A stretch of 64,000 nt of DNA from Alphaproteobacteria bacterium (GCA_028284045.1 JANQSN010000063.1:1-64000), one strand, 5' to 3'; counted from the first letter of the stretch, positions 43,271 through 51,707 are shown. Numbers and translations are program-made. Notes: generated by a model not told the origin, from the sequence alone.

Positions 43271-44512
43271 ATGGCGGCAATGGCGGATCTGAGAACCCAG
43301 GTGCTGGTGGTCGGCGGCGGCTTGGCCGGGCTGGCGCAGGCCGCCCATCTCGGCCGCTACGGCATCGAGGTGGTGGTGGTCGACCAGGCGCCGCGGGCGG
43401 CGCACACGGACGCCGCCTATGACGGCCGGACTACGGCGATCGCGCTGGGCACCCGGCGCATCCTGGAGGCGGCGGGTGTCTGGCAACGGGTCGCCGACGA
43501 CGCCTCGCCGATCCTGGAGATCCGCATCACCGATGCCGGCCGGCCGGTGCAACTGCATTTCGACCATGCCGAGGTCGGCGACGAGCCGTTCGGCCATATC
43601 GTCGACAACCGCCTGTTGCGCCTGCGCCAGTTCGAGCTGCTCGACGATCTGGCCAGCGTGCGCCATCTGGCGCCGGCCAAGGTCACCGACCTCGATCTCG
43701 GTCCCGGTCTGGCGACCGTCACACTCGACGACGGCAGCCGCATCCGCGCGGAGCTGGTGATCGGCGCCGACGGCCGGCAAAGCTTCGTGCGCCGCGCCGC
43801 CGGCATCGACACCTATGGCTGGCGCTATCCGCAAAGCGCGCTGGTGCTGACCATGGCGCATGAGGAACCGCACAACGGCGTCGCGCTGGAGCATTTCCGG
43901 CGCACCGGCCCGTTCGCCGTGCTGCCGATGACCGATGATGCGGACGGGCGCCATCGCAGCTCCGTCGTCTGGTCGGAACGGCCGGACCGCGCGGACGCCT
44001 TCCTGCGCCTCAACGACCGCGACTTCACGGCGGAGCTGCAGGCGCGCGTCGGCGATTGGTTGGGCGCGGTGGCGACAGTCGGCCGCCGCTTCGTCTATCC
44101 GCTGTCGGTGTTGCAGGCGCGGCGCTATACGGCGCAGCGGCTGGCGCTGATCGGCGAGGCGGCGCACGCCATCCACCCGATCGCGGGCCAAGGCCTCAAT
44201 CTCGGCCTGCGCGACGCGGCGGCGCTGACCGATGCGGTCGTGGCGGCGGCCCGCCTCGGCCTCGACATCGGCGCGCCGGCGCTGCTGAGCGAGTATCAGC
44301 GGGTGCGCCAGCCCGACAATCTGATGATGCTGGCTGCGACCGACGGGCTGTTGCGCCTGTTCTCCAACGCCGTCCCGCCGGTCCGCCTGGTGCGCGGCCT
44401 GGGGCTGGAGGCGGTCGGCCGACTGCCGCCGGTCAAGCGCTTCTTCATGAGCCACGCCATGGGCACCGGCGGCTTGGTGCCCCGGCTGGAGGACGACGCC
44501 GACGCGGCGTGA
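43271..44512 (+). CDS. UbiH/UbiF/COQ6-type FAD monooxygenase
   Basis: 413-residue flavin monooxygenase. The N-terminal FAD loop VLVVGGGLAGLAQAAHLG is followed by a mid DG motif (VIGADGRQSFVRRAAGI) and the C-terminal GD motif with GEAAHAIHPIAGQGLNLGLRDAAAL, all classic for ubiquinone ring hydroxylases. It probably adds one hydroxyl in ubiquinone synthesis; which ring position cannot be read. ATG 43271 gives the family start and has GGGAGC before it; ATG 43280 is also possible. Confidence 0.92.
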   Translation: MAAMADLRTQVLVVGGGLAGLAQAAHLGRYGIEVVVVDQAPRAAHTDAAYDGRTTAIALGTRRILEAAGVWQRVADDASPILEIRITDAGRPVQLHFDHAEVGDEPFGHIVDNRLLRLRQFELLDDLASVRHLAPAKVTDLDLGPGLATVTLDDGSRIRAELVIGADGRQSFVRRAAGIDTYGWRYPQSALVLTMAHEEPHNGVALEHFRRTGPFAVLPMTDDADGRHRSSVVWSERPDRADAFLRLNDRDFTAELQARVGDWLGAVATVGRRFVYPLSVLQARRYTAQRLALIGEAAHAIHPIAGQGLNLGLRDAAALTDAVVAAARLGLDIGAPALLSEYQRVRQPDNLMMLAATDGLLRLFSNAVPPVRLVRGLGLEAVGRLPPVKRFFMSHAMGTGGLVPRLEDDADAA

Positions 44513-44525
44513 CGCGTTGCTCGGT

Positions 44526-45275
44526 CTACTTGGCCGGCAGGCGTAGCGCGCGCCGCCGGATCCGCTCGGTCGCCGGGTTCGGGGTCTCCGCCTGCCAGCG
44601 GTCGACCAAGGCCGCCACCCAGTCGGGGCGGTCCTTCCGGGCGTCGTTCAGCCAGTTGGCGACGCTGTCCTGAACGTAACGTGACGGGTCGGCGCGCAGC
44701 GGCGCCAAGATCGGCAGACCGAGTTCGGGGCGATCCTTCAGCACCGGCAGATGCGCCGACCAGACGCCGCGCGGGCGGGTCGCTTCGACGGCGAACCGGC
44801 GCACCCGGTCGGAGGGCGCATCGGTCCAGCCGGACAAGACGGCGATCGCCGCTTCCGGCGCGGCCGCGATGTGCGGGCGGACCGCCAGCCAGGCCCATTC
44901 GCGCACGCCGAAATGGGGGTCATCGGCGAACCGCCGCACGGCATCGAGACGCCCCGTCAGCGGGAGATCCGGCAGATGCCCGACGGCGAAGCAGGCGGCG
45001 CCGCGCAGCATGTCCGATCGATGGTCCGCCAGGGCCGCGCGCGCGTCTTCGCTCAACCGCTCCACCAAGAGCTGGCCCAGCAGGGCCATGCGTCGTGTGA
45101 TGCCCGCCTTGCCGGCCGCCCGCAGTTGGTCGAGCGCGGCCGCATCGAACTGAGGCACTGAGGCGGCCGCCAGCGCCGCCAGATCGATCGCCAGGCTTTC
45201 CGCCAGCATGGCGGTCTCCGCCTCTCCGGCCGTCAGCGCCGCCAGGCGGTCCGGCGGGATCTCGGTCACCTTCAT
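44526..45275 (-). CDS. DNA-alkylation-repeat (HEAT-like) protein
   Basis: 249-residue all-helical protein with HEAT-like repeats, resembling the DNA alkylation repair family (AlkC/AlkD-related). Segments such as FGVREWAWLAVRPHI, RRFAVEATRPRGVWSAHL and YVQDSVANWLNDARKD fit. AlkC/AlkD relatives excise alkylated bases by wrapping DNA; whether this one does is unproven. Its start codon region overlaps the thpR stop by four bases. The frame open to 45941 upstream overlaps thpR and is not real. Confidence 0.82.
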   Translation of the reverse strand: MKVTEIPPDRLAALTAGEAETAMLAESLAIDLAALAAASVPQFDAAALDQLRAAGKAGITRRMALLGQLLVERLSEDARAALADHRSDMLRGAACFAVGHLPDLPLTGRLDAVRRFADDPHFGVREWAWLAVRPHIAAAPEAAIAVLSGWTDAPSDRVRRFAVEATRPRGVWSAHLPVLKDRPELGLPILAPLRADPSRYVQDSVANWLNDARKDRPDWVAALVDRWQAETPNPATERIRRRALRLPAK

Positions 45276-45859
45276 GGCGTCACGCTTGCATCGACGTCGG
45301 CCTCGGCTTCGTCGACCAACGGATAGTCGGCGAGCGGCTGGTAGACCGGGCCGTCGGGCTTCAGGAAGCTGCGGTAGAGCACGAAACGGTCGATCCCGAT
45401 CGGCCCGATATTGATGAGATTGTGCTGGGCGTGCCAGCCGAACAGCCGGTCGCCCGGCCGGCCGGCGAAGCGCGCCAGGGTGACATGCGGCACGAAGCGC
45501 CGCGTGTCCGGGGCCAGCCCGGCCGCCACGCCGGCGCGGTCGACCTTCGCCTGCAGATGCATCAGCCCGGGGTCCGGCTTGGCCGACACGACGAGCTGGC
45601 GCGGCTTGCGCTCGTCGCCGAACCAGGCGACGCCGGACAGCCACAGAAGGGCCGGCGGGCCACCTGGCCGGGCGAAGGCATGGGCCAGCGCATCGTCCAG
45701 GTCGTGCGCCACGGGGTCTTCGACCTCGCCGAAGAACCGCAAGGTCAGGTGCAGATTGCGCCGCGCCACCCAGCGCGCGCCGGGCACCCCGGCCTGCAGG
45801 GGTTCCAGCCGGTCGGCCACCGCCTCGGGCAGGTCGAGCGCTGCGAACAATCGCATCAT
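45272..45859 (-). CDS. thpR: RNA 2',3'-cyclic phosphodiesterase
   Basis: 195-residue 2H phosphoesterase. Two HxTL motifs: H37-L-T39-L40 and H125-V-T127-L128, plus the start RLFAALDLP typical of ThpR/LigT. It opens 2',3'-cyclic phosphates on RNA. Two ATGs at the start (45859 and 45856) are equivalent. Overlaps the next gene by four bases, so an operon. Confidence 0.95.
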   Translation of the reverse strand: MMRLFAALDLPEAVADRLEPLQAGVPGARWVARRNLHLTLRFFGEVEDPVAHDLDDALAHAFARPGGPPALLWLSGVAWFGDERKPRQLVVSAKPDPGLMHLQAKVDRAGVAAGLAPDTRRFVPHVTLARFAGRPGDRLFGWHAQHNLINIGPIGIDRFVLYRSFLKPDGPVYQPLADYPLVDEAEADVDASVTP

Positions 45860-46262
45860 GGTCCCCGAAGCTCCTCTTGAGGAGGGCGCCCACCGGCGGT
45901 TCCCGATCCCGCTTCTCGCCAGTCGGCCGGCGGCTTGTCAACCGATGCGCGGATCCGGATGTACGGGATTTTCGGCAATTGTTCCTAAATAATACATCGA
46001 GGTGAGTTCTTGAGACGTTAACGATTTAATTACGCATTGTCTTACCGGCTCAACTGATTCTTAAGACAACGACGCTATCATCGAAGACAGTGAGTCGGGA
46101 TCCCGCGATGTGACGGCGGGCACAGCCGATCGGCCGAGCGCCGGTCCAGGATGGACACGAAGGCACCGACGGATCCCGAGGCTCCGATCGTCAACCCACC
46201 GGGCCACCGCCCGCCGGAGACGGCGCGACTGGCCCGGCCTTCGCGAACGAGGGGGAGAAACC
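45860..46262. other. Intergenic region with an AT-rich centre and inverted repeat
   Basis: About 400 bases without a recognised protein gene. The centre (45975-46085) is clearly AT-rich. It holds an inverted repeat, TTGTCTTA at 46037-46044 and TAAGACAA at 46062-46069, spaced by 17 bases, which could be a regulator site for thpR or the small gene at 46263. The right part is GC-rich and reads in frame into that small gene but lacks protein-like content. Confidence 0.5.
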
Positions 46263-46352
46263 ATGCTTGTTCGCTCGATCTTGTGGATGTACGCGGTCTT
46301 CTGGGGCCTGCATCTGATGGCCAGCGGCTCCGTCGCCGGCCTGGCGGGCTGA
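46263..46352 (+). CDS. Putative 29-residue membrane microprotein
   Basis: Encodes 29 residues, Met-Leu-Val-Arg followed by one membrane helix (SILWMYAVFWGLHLMASGSV) and a short GLAG tail. A strong purine-rich ribosome site (GAGGGGGAGA) is placed correctly. It lies 100 bases before folB on the same strand and after an AT-rich promoter-like stretch. Too short for family matching; the ribosome site and helix shape make coding plausible. Confidence 0.5.
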   Translation: MLVRSILWMYAVFWGLHLMASGSVAGLAG

Positions 46353-46452
46353 GGCGCCGCCGCGCCGCATCGCCGCCGGCTTGGCGCCGCGTCGGACCGA
46401 TCGCCGCTTGGCCTTGCAGGCGGCCCGTCGGCCGTGCTAGGCGCCGGCCGTC

Positions 46453-46890
46453 ATGACCAGCGCTTCGGCTCCGCCCGTCCCCATCCCGCCGCAGGTCTCG
46501 TGGCGCGATGATGCGGACACCACCGTCCAGCTTTTCGTGCGCGACCTGGTGCTGGCCGCCGCCATCGGCATCCATCCGCATGAGCACAACCGCCGGCAGC
46601 GGGTGCGCCTCAATCTCGACCTGACGGTGCAGGACTGGGCCGCCGGTCCCCCCCTGGTGCCCGAGCAGATCGACGAGGTGGTCAGCTACGAGACCTTGGT
46701 GGAGGCCGCCCGGCGCCTGGTGGCGGAGCGGCACTGGCCGCTGGTGGAGACGCTGGCGGAGCGCCTGGCCGCGGCCGCCCTGGCCGACCGCCGCGTGCTG
46801 AGCGTGCGGGTGCGGGTGGAGAAGCTCGACGCCTTCGCCGAGGCGGCGGCGGTCGGCGTGGAGATCGTCCGCCACCGACCGCCGGTCTGA
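46453..46890 (+). CDS. folB: Dihydroneopterin aldolase family protein
   Basis: 145-residue tunnel-fold enzyme: VRDLVLAAAIGIHPHEHNRRQRV start, then VVSYETLVEAARRLV with the conserved Tyr/Glu, and VRVRVEKLDAFAEA with the catalytic Lys. It converts dihydroneopterin to 6-hydroxymethyl-dihydropterin in folate synthesis. The N-terminal 25 residues before the fold are extra. Its stop codon begins a copy of the 15-base end of the repeat element found at 18774. Confidence 0.9.
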   Translation: MTSASAPPVPIPPQVSWRDDADTTVQLFVRDLVLAAAIGIHPHEHNRRQRVRLNLDLTVQDWAAGPPLVPEQIDEVVSYETLVEAARRLVAERHWPLVETLAERLAAAALADRRVLSVRVRVEKLDAFAEAAAVGVEIVRHRPPV

Positions 46891-46962
46891 GTGTCCATTT
46901 GAGACGGCCCAGACCGGCCCTCGCTCGCCTGCTTTTGTCCCGGATACCCGCCCGGATACCCG

Positions 46963-48390
46963 TCAGTGCGCCAGATAGCCGTGCGACGGGAACCGCGTGG
47001 TCGCATCGCCCAGCCACAGCCAGTCCGGCGGGGAGAACTGCATCACGTCGAGGCGACGATTGGTGAACAGCAGGACCGTGTTGATGTTGTAGACGATCTT
47101 GCACAGGTCCTGGATCTCCTCGTCGGAGATCTTGACCCCGGCCTTCCACAGGTCGCGGTTCGTGAAGAAGCCGAAATCGTCGTACATGCCGATGTCGAGC
47201 GCGCCGTCGGCGGCCAGTCCGTCCCAGATCTTCGAACCCGGGATGGTGTTGAACCATTGCAGGTAGATGCGCACGCCATAGCGGACCATCAGCGAACTGG
47301 CGAACTCGATGGTGCGCATGCAGTCGCCATGGGTCTCGAACGGGAAGCCGATGATGAACGAGAACACCGTCTCATGCGCGATTCCGGCGTCCTGCAGCCG
47401 CCGTGCTGCGTCCTGCAGGATCTTCGTCGTACAGCCCTTCTTGATCCGGCGCAGGCCCTCGTCGTAGCCGCATTCCGCGCCGATCAGCATATGGTTGGTG
47501 ATCGGCGCCAGCGCGTCGGCCACGCCGCCTTGCACGACATCGGTGGCGCGGGCGTCGATGGTCGCCTTGACCTCCAGGCCGCGGGTTTCCAGGGCGCGCG
47601 TGATCTCGCACACCCGGTCGTTGTCGTAGGTGTAGAGGTCGTCGACGAAGCTGAACACCTGATGCGTGGTGCGCGCGAGGTATGGGGCCATGCGCTCCAA
47701 CCGGGCGACGAAGGTGTCGGCGCCGATGCCGCGCCAGGAGCCGCGGAACTTGGTGGAGCAGAAGGTGCAGTTGAAGCGGCAGCCGCGCGCCGACTCCACC
47801 GACAGGGATTCGTAGACACCCCACGGCAGCAGGTCGTAGGCCGGATCGGGCAGGTCCTCCAGAGCGGGGACGCTGAGCATCGTCGCCGGGTCGCGGAAGA
47901 TCGGCCCCTCGGCGCTGCGCCGGCACAAGCTGGGCACCGCGTCCAGCGATCCGCGGCCCGACAGCGCGTCGAGCAGCGCCAGGAAGGGCTGTTCGCCCTC
48001 GCCGCGGACGATGTAGTCGACGGCGGTGACGGCGAAGACATGGGCCGGGTAATGCGTGCCGTGCAGCCCGCCCAGCACCACCGGCAGATCCGGATGGGCG
48101 TCCTTCACCGCGGCGATCACCCGCTTCGCCGAAGGCCAGCTCAGCGAATTCGCCGAGACGCCGACCAGGTCGACCGCGCCGGCGCGCGTGGCGATCTCCG
48201 CCGGGTCGAGCCGGCCGGCGGCGATCAGGTCGAGCATGTCGACCTCATGGCCGGCGTGCCTCAGGATGGCGGTCAGCCAGTAGACGCCCAGCGGCGGACT
48301 GGTCCGGTTGCGATCCATGGCGATCGGCGCCAGCGTGCCGGCGTCGTCGATGTAATCCATCATGGGGGCGGGGATCAGAAGGACACGCAT
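46963..48390 (-). CDS. Cobalamin-binding radical SAM enzyme
   Basis: 475 residues. An N-terminal B12-binding Rossmann domain (about 1-140, VGVSANSLSWPSAKRVI and VVLGGLHGTHYPAHV) is followed by the radical SAM barrel with the cluster motif C204-RFN-C208-TF-C211. The C-terminal part (about 400-475) is unlike SPASM or Twitch domains. B12-radical SAM proteins methylate unactivated carbons or rearrange rings. The gene lies 106 bases after a small leader-type gene, suggesting peptide modification rather than small-molecule work. ATG 48390 opens the domain; the upstream frame to 48453 does not. Substrate unproven. Confidence 0.9.
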   Translation of the reverse strand: MRVLLIPAPMMDYIDDAGTLAPIAMDRNRTSPPLGVYWLTAILRHAGHEVDMLDLIAAGRLDPAEIATRAGAVDLVGVSANSLSWPSAKRVIAAVKDAHPDLPVVLGGLHGTHYPAHVFAVTAVDYIVRGEGEQPFLALLDALSGRGSLDAVPSLCRRSAEGPIFRDPATMLSVPALEDLPDPAYDLLPWGVYESLSVESARGCRFNCTFCSTKFRGSWRGIGADTFVARLERMAPYLARTTHQVFSFVDDLYTYDNDRVCEITRALETRGLEVKATIDARATDVVQGGVADALAPITNHMLIGAECGYDEGLRRIKKGCTTKILQDAARRLQDAGIAHETVFSFIIGFPFETHGDCMRTIEFASSLMVRYGVRIYLQWFNTIPGSKIWDGLAADGALDIGMYDDFGFFTNRDLWKAGVKISDEEIQDLCKIVYNINTVLLFTNRRLDVMQFSPPDWLWLGDATTRFPSHGYLAH

Positions 48391-48496
48391 CGGCCGGAAC
48401 TCCCGATGCCTGCCGTGGGGCTTCGGCAGGCGGCTGGTGGGATCGCGTGACAAGCGGGGGTGGGCAACGGGCCGGTGCGCCCGTTGCCCGGTCCGC

Positions 48497-48919
48497 CTAC
48501 AGGTCCCGCATCTTCAGCGTTTCCGCGAAGGACAGCTCTTCCAGCGTCTTCGCCCGGACGGCGAAGGTGCTGGAGCCGGTGACGACGTTGACGCCGACCC
48601 GCACACCCGGCTGGGTGCCCGGATTGGTGCCGACGCGGATGGCGGGCGCGACGCCGGGCGTGGCCAGCGCGGCCACGCCGGCCCCGCCGCCGGCGCTCTC
48701 CAGGGCTTCGGCGATCAACGCGGGGTTGATCTTGCGCCGCACCTCCTCCGAAACGGTGATCCCGGCCTCCGCCAGGAACTCCGCGGGGTTCTCCTCGAAC
48801 GCCTTGCGGAACTCCTTGTTCGCCGAGAGGTCGTGGAACAGTCGGGCGAGGATGGCCGGATCGGCATCGACGCTAACGGAACCGGATTGCAGGACAACCC
48901 GGGGGGCACCTTCTTTCAT
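48497..48919 (-). CDS. Possible RiPP precursor with nitrile-hydratase-like leader
   Basis: 140 residues. The N-terminal part (about 19-62) reads like an NHLP leader: ILARLFHDLSANKEFRKAF, then ENPAEFLAEAGITVSEEV. A helical bridge ends at a Gly-Gly-Gly stretch (77-79), a possible cleavage point. The C-terminal part (80-140) has RVG repeats with Asn/Thr/Gly/Pro (RVGTNPGTQPGVRVGVNVVTG), then a helical end. A GAGGAG site precedes ATG 48919, and a clear promoter lies upstream. Placed before a B12-radical SAM gene, it fits a ribosomal peptide made for modification. It could instead be an unrelated small regulatory protein. Confidence 0.55.
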   Translation of the reverse strand: MKEGAPRVVLQSGSVSVDADPAILARLFHDLSANKEFRKAFEENPAEFLAEAGITVSEEVRRKINPALIAEALESAGGGAGVAALATPGVAPAIRVGTNPGTQPGVRVGVNVVTGSSTFAVRAKTLEELSFAETLKMRDL

Positions 48920-48958
48920 GGCAGGCTCCTCATAAGCCGGTGAAGGTGAATGGACGGT

Positions 48959-48986
48959 ATCATACGATATCATATCTTTCAATCAA
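48959..48986 (-). promoter_or_regulatory. Promoter of the leader-peptide/radical SAM operon
   Basis: On the minus strand, TTGATT (-35) and TATGAT (-10) are 16 bases apart, 40 bases before the start codon, inside a 270-base AT-rich intergenic region. The -10 is part of a direct repeat TATGATA-TCG-TATGATA, a possible regulator site. AT-richness stands out from the surrounding GC-rich DNA. Confidence 0.6.
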
Positions 48987-49190
48987 AAAGGGTTAAAACA
49001 ACATTAAATTACAATATAACTTTGTGTCTCCTCAGAGTTACGATTGAATGTCGGGCATTATAAGCTCATATTGACTCTCTATTAGCGCTAAAATGTTTGT
49101 GTATCCGCTGATGTTGCAGTGATTAGAACAAATGATGCATGGAGCCCGAACAGGACTCCGACCCGTCGGTGAAGGAAAAGGGAGGGCAGG

Positions 49191-49895
49191 TTGGGGGCTC
49201 GGTCGTCATTCATCTCCTTCGCGGCGGCGGTTTGCGTCGCCGTGTTGCTGCCGGCCTTGCTGCTGCTTGCGGAGGGACGGTGGCCATGGTTGGCCTGGGG
49301 GGCGGTCGCTTGGGTGATCGCCATCGTCTTGAAGATCCCGGCGAGCATCCTGGTGGCCGTCGTCCTCAACCGCGCCGGGAAGGTGGCGCAGAACGTGGCG
49401 CTCGGCCTGGTCTCCGCGGCCTCGGAGTTGGGGGTCGCCGCCGCCATCCTGGTCTACGCGGCGGATCGGCCGCTGAGCACCGCGGACCTGGCACTGTTCG
49501 CGGTGGCCGCCGGGGCGACGGAGTTGTTGGTGCTGGCGGCGGTCGCGCTGTTCGCCAAGACCGACGAGGCCGTGGTGGCCCGCTGGCAGGCGGGTGCGCG
49601 CGCCTCGCTGCTGGTGCGCCACACCTTCTTCGTGGAGCGGATGATCGCGCTGGCCGGGCACAGCGGGTCGCGCGGCCTGGTCGGCCTGACGGTGCTGGGT
49701 GGGCCGGTCTGGGCGGCGGCGATCGCGGTCGTCGGCTTCGCGGCGACCGACGGCCTGGCCGGCTATGGCCAGGCGCGCGGCTGGGACTGGTCGGACCCGG
49801 CGCTGTGTCGGCGCGCCTTCGGCGCCTTCGCTGCCGTCTCCGCGGTCGAGCTGGGCGCGTTCCTGGCGCTCCTGTGGTCGGCCCCGGCCGCGTGA
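49191..49895 (+). CDS. Multi-spanning membrane protein, possibly YhfC-like
   Basis: 234 residues with about six membrane helices. The TTG start at 49191 has AAGGGAGGG before it. A mid segment FFVERMIALAGHSGSRGLVGL contains the Glu-Arg and His spacing seen in YhfC-type proteins, a group proposed to be glutamic intramembrane proteases; the match is weak and the other motif (SELG) is degenerate. It is divergent from the leader-peptide gene. Role unknown; a processing role for that peptide is only a possibility. Confidence 0.6.
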   Translation: MGARSSFISFAAAVCVAVLLPALLLLAEGRWPWLAWGAVAWVIAIVLKIPASILVAVVLNRAGKVAQNVALGLVSAASELGVAAAILVYAADRPLSTADLALFAVAAGATELLVLAAVALFAKTDEAVVARWQAGARASLLVRHTFFVERMIALAGHSGSRGLVGLTVLGGPVWAAAIAVVGFAATDGLAGYGQARGWDWSDPALCRRAFGAFAAVSAVELGAFLALLWSAPAA

Positions 49896-50024
49896 GCCGA
49901 ACGCCGCGAACGGCGCATTTGCCGCTTGAGGCCGCGCCCCCGCTCCTGGCACGGTGTTGACAGCAGGCCGCCGGACGCCTACACCCCGGCGCGCTGATCT
50001 CGCGGCCCCGCCGCGCCGCGAGGG

Positions 50025-50111
50025 GCCCAGGTGGCGGAATTGGTAGACGCGCAGGTTTCAGGTACCTGTGGCCGCAAGGCCGTGGAAGTTCGAGTCTTCT
50101 CCTGGGCACCA
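50025..50111 (+). tRNA. tRNA-Leu (CAG anticodon)
   Basis: 87 bases with a 7-bp acceptor stem (GCCCAGG with CCTGGGC), D-arm with GGTAGAC, anticodon loop TTCAGGT giving CAG (reads CUG), a class II long variable arm (TGGCCGCAAGGCCGT), T-arm with TTCGAGT, discriminator A and encoded CCA. It reads the most-used Leu codon of GC-rich genomes. Confidence 0.97.
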
Positions 50112-50115
50112 TACT

Positions 50116-50195
50116 TATCTGCGCTATCGGGCGTTGCCCTGCTTGAGCGCGAGTCTATCTGCGCTATCGGGCGTTGCCCTGCTTGAGCGCGGGTC
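50116..50195 (+). repeat. Two tandem 40-base hairpin repeats behind tRNA-Leu
   Basis: Two near-identical 40-base units (one mismatch, near the 3' end) start five bases after the tRNA CCA. Each folds as GCGCT...AGCGC enclosing GGGC-GTT-GCCC. The next 30 bases contain GCGGGT ... ACCCGC followed by ACCA, with a small GGAG/CTCC hairpin inside, like a degenerate acceptor stem. This could be a tRNA transcript trailer or the trace of an old insertion. Confidence 0.75.
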
Positions 50196-50552
50196 CGGGT
50201 TCGGAGTTTCACTCCTCACCCGCACCACTTAGAACTGATCACTGATCTCAGCGAATTCGGGCGGTCACGGTCCACGCGCCGGCCGCGTCCGTCAGGACGA
50301 CCGTCGCCCGCACCTGGGGCGGCCCGGCGCCGCTTGAAGACCCTCCGACCGCAGCCCACATAAGGGTTTTCCAACGCGGAGACTTCATGTCCCGGTGAGG
50401 TGGGGAGGCGACACGCCTCCCGTCGCAATATCAACGATTGAATGGCACTGCCGACCTCCGTTTGGCGGGCACGTTGGTTTGCGATCTCAGACCTGACACC
50501 GATCCTTTGAGCCCGAGCCTCGCTCGTGGCTCGGACATGAGAGCCTTCCCCA
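50196..50552. other. Intergenic region between tRNA-Leu repeats and rsgA
   Basis: About 350 bases without a convincing gene. The first part holds the acceptor-like fold described with the tandem repeats. The remainder is mixed-GC sequence leading to the rsgA promoter. No integrase remnant or att-like direct repeat of the tRNA 3' end was found. Confidence 0.45.
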
Positions 50553-51650
50553 ATGAAACGGGACTATTCCAGTTTCCTGCCGCTCGGCCCGAACGGCGGC
50601 GGCACCGACCGTAGTGCGTCACCGCTCGAAGCGCTCGGTTGGCGGCCCTTCTTCTCCCAACAGATCAGCATGGATGCATTGGCGGAGCGGCCGCCGGTGC
50701 GCATCGTCGAAGTGCACCGCAGCGCGCTGCAGGTCGTCGGCGATGGCATCGACGAGCGGATCCCGCCCCTGCCGGATGCGACGGTGGGCGACTGGGTGCT
50801 GCTGGATCGCGCGCATCCAGGATCGAGCCGGGTCTTGGACCGCAACAGCCTCATAAAACGCCGCGCCGCGGGAACCGGCCGGCACATCCAGTTGATTGCC
50901 GCGAATATCGACACGGTGTTCGTCGTGTCGTCCTGCAATGCGGACTTCAACGTCGCGCGCCTGGAACGCTACATCGCCCTGGCGTTCGAAGCGGCCATCA
51001 CGCCGGTGATCGTCCTGACGAAAGCCGATCTGACCGCCGCGGTTCCGGACTACGTCGATCAGGCACGCGCGATCTCCGACCTGGTCCCCGTCGTCACCCT
51101 GGATGCGCGCGGCGAAGAGCCGGAGGCGAAGCTGGCGGACTGGTGCCGATCGGGCGAGACGGTCGCGTTTCTCGGGTCGTCCGGCGTGGGCAAGTCGACC
51201 CTGACCAACGCCCTGGTCGGCACCCAATCGATCGCCACGCAAGCCATCCGGGAAGACGATGCCAAAGGCCGCCACACCACCACGCGACGGCAGTTGCATC
51301 GCGTGCCGGGCGGCTGCCTGGTGTTGGACACGCCGGGGATGCGCGAGCTGCAACTGACCGATGCCGCGTCCGGGATCGACGATGTCTTTGCGGACCTGCA
51401 CCATCTCTCGACCCTGTGCCGGTTCAACGATTGCCGCCACGATACGGAACCGGGATGCGCGGTTCGCGAGGCGATAGCGCGCGGCGACATCGACGAGGCG
51501 CGGTTGCGGCGATGGCGCAAGCTACTGGCGGAAGAGGCCTTCAACGCGGCCAGCCTCGCCGAACGCCGGAGCAGGGATCGGGCGTTCGGCAAGATGGTGC
51601 GCACCGTCATGAAGCAGAAGACGGCAAGACGCTGGCGCACCGACGAATGA
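50553..51650 (+). CDS. rsgA: Ribosome small-subunit GTPase RsgA
   Basis: 365-residue circularly permuted GTPase. An N-terminal OB fold is followed by G4 TKAD near residue 156, then G1 GSSGVGKST near 208 and a DTPG G3 (VLDTPGMREL), the permuted order that marks this family. A C-terminal zinc site is seen as CRFNDCRHDTEPGC. It helps mature 30S ribosomes. The N-terminus is longer than in E. coli YjeQ by a short tail. Single gene after tRNA-Leu. Confidence 0.95.
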   Translation: MKRDYSSFLPLGPNGGGTDRSASPLEALGWRPFFSQQISMDALAERPPVRIVEVHRSALQVVGDGIDERIPPLPDATVGDWVLLDRAHPGSSRVLDRNSLIKRRAAGTGRHIQLIAANIDTVFVVSSCNADFNVARLERYIALAFEAAITPVIVLTKADLTAAVPDYVDQARAISDLVPVVTLDARGEEPEAKLADWCRSGETVAFLGSSGVGKSTLTNALVGTQSIATQAIREDDAKGRHTTTRRQLHRVPGGCLVLDTPGMRELQLTDAASGIDDVFADLHHLSTLCRFNDCRHDTEPGCAVREAIARGDIDEARLRRWRKLLAEEAFNAASLAERRSRDRAFGKMVRTVMKQKTARRWRTDE

Positions 51651-51707
51651 GCCGACCGGGGCGAACCGGTCGTGCCCCACCCGAGCGCCCTTTCGCTTGA
51701 TGCTGAA

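Noticed and set aside
46966-48450. 494-codon frame antisense to the radical SAM gene
   Set aside because: No motif, opposite a gene with intact cluster Cys residues.
50116-50195. CRISPR or integrated element at the tRNA
   Set aside because: Only two contiguous hairpin units, no spacers, no integrase and no copy of the tRNA 3' end downstream.
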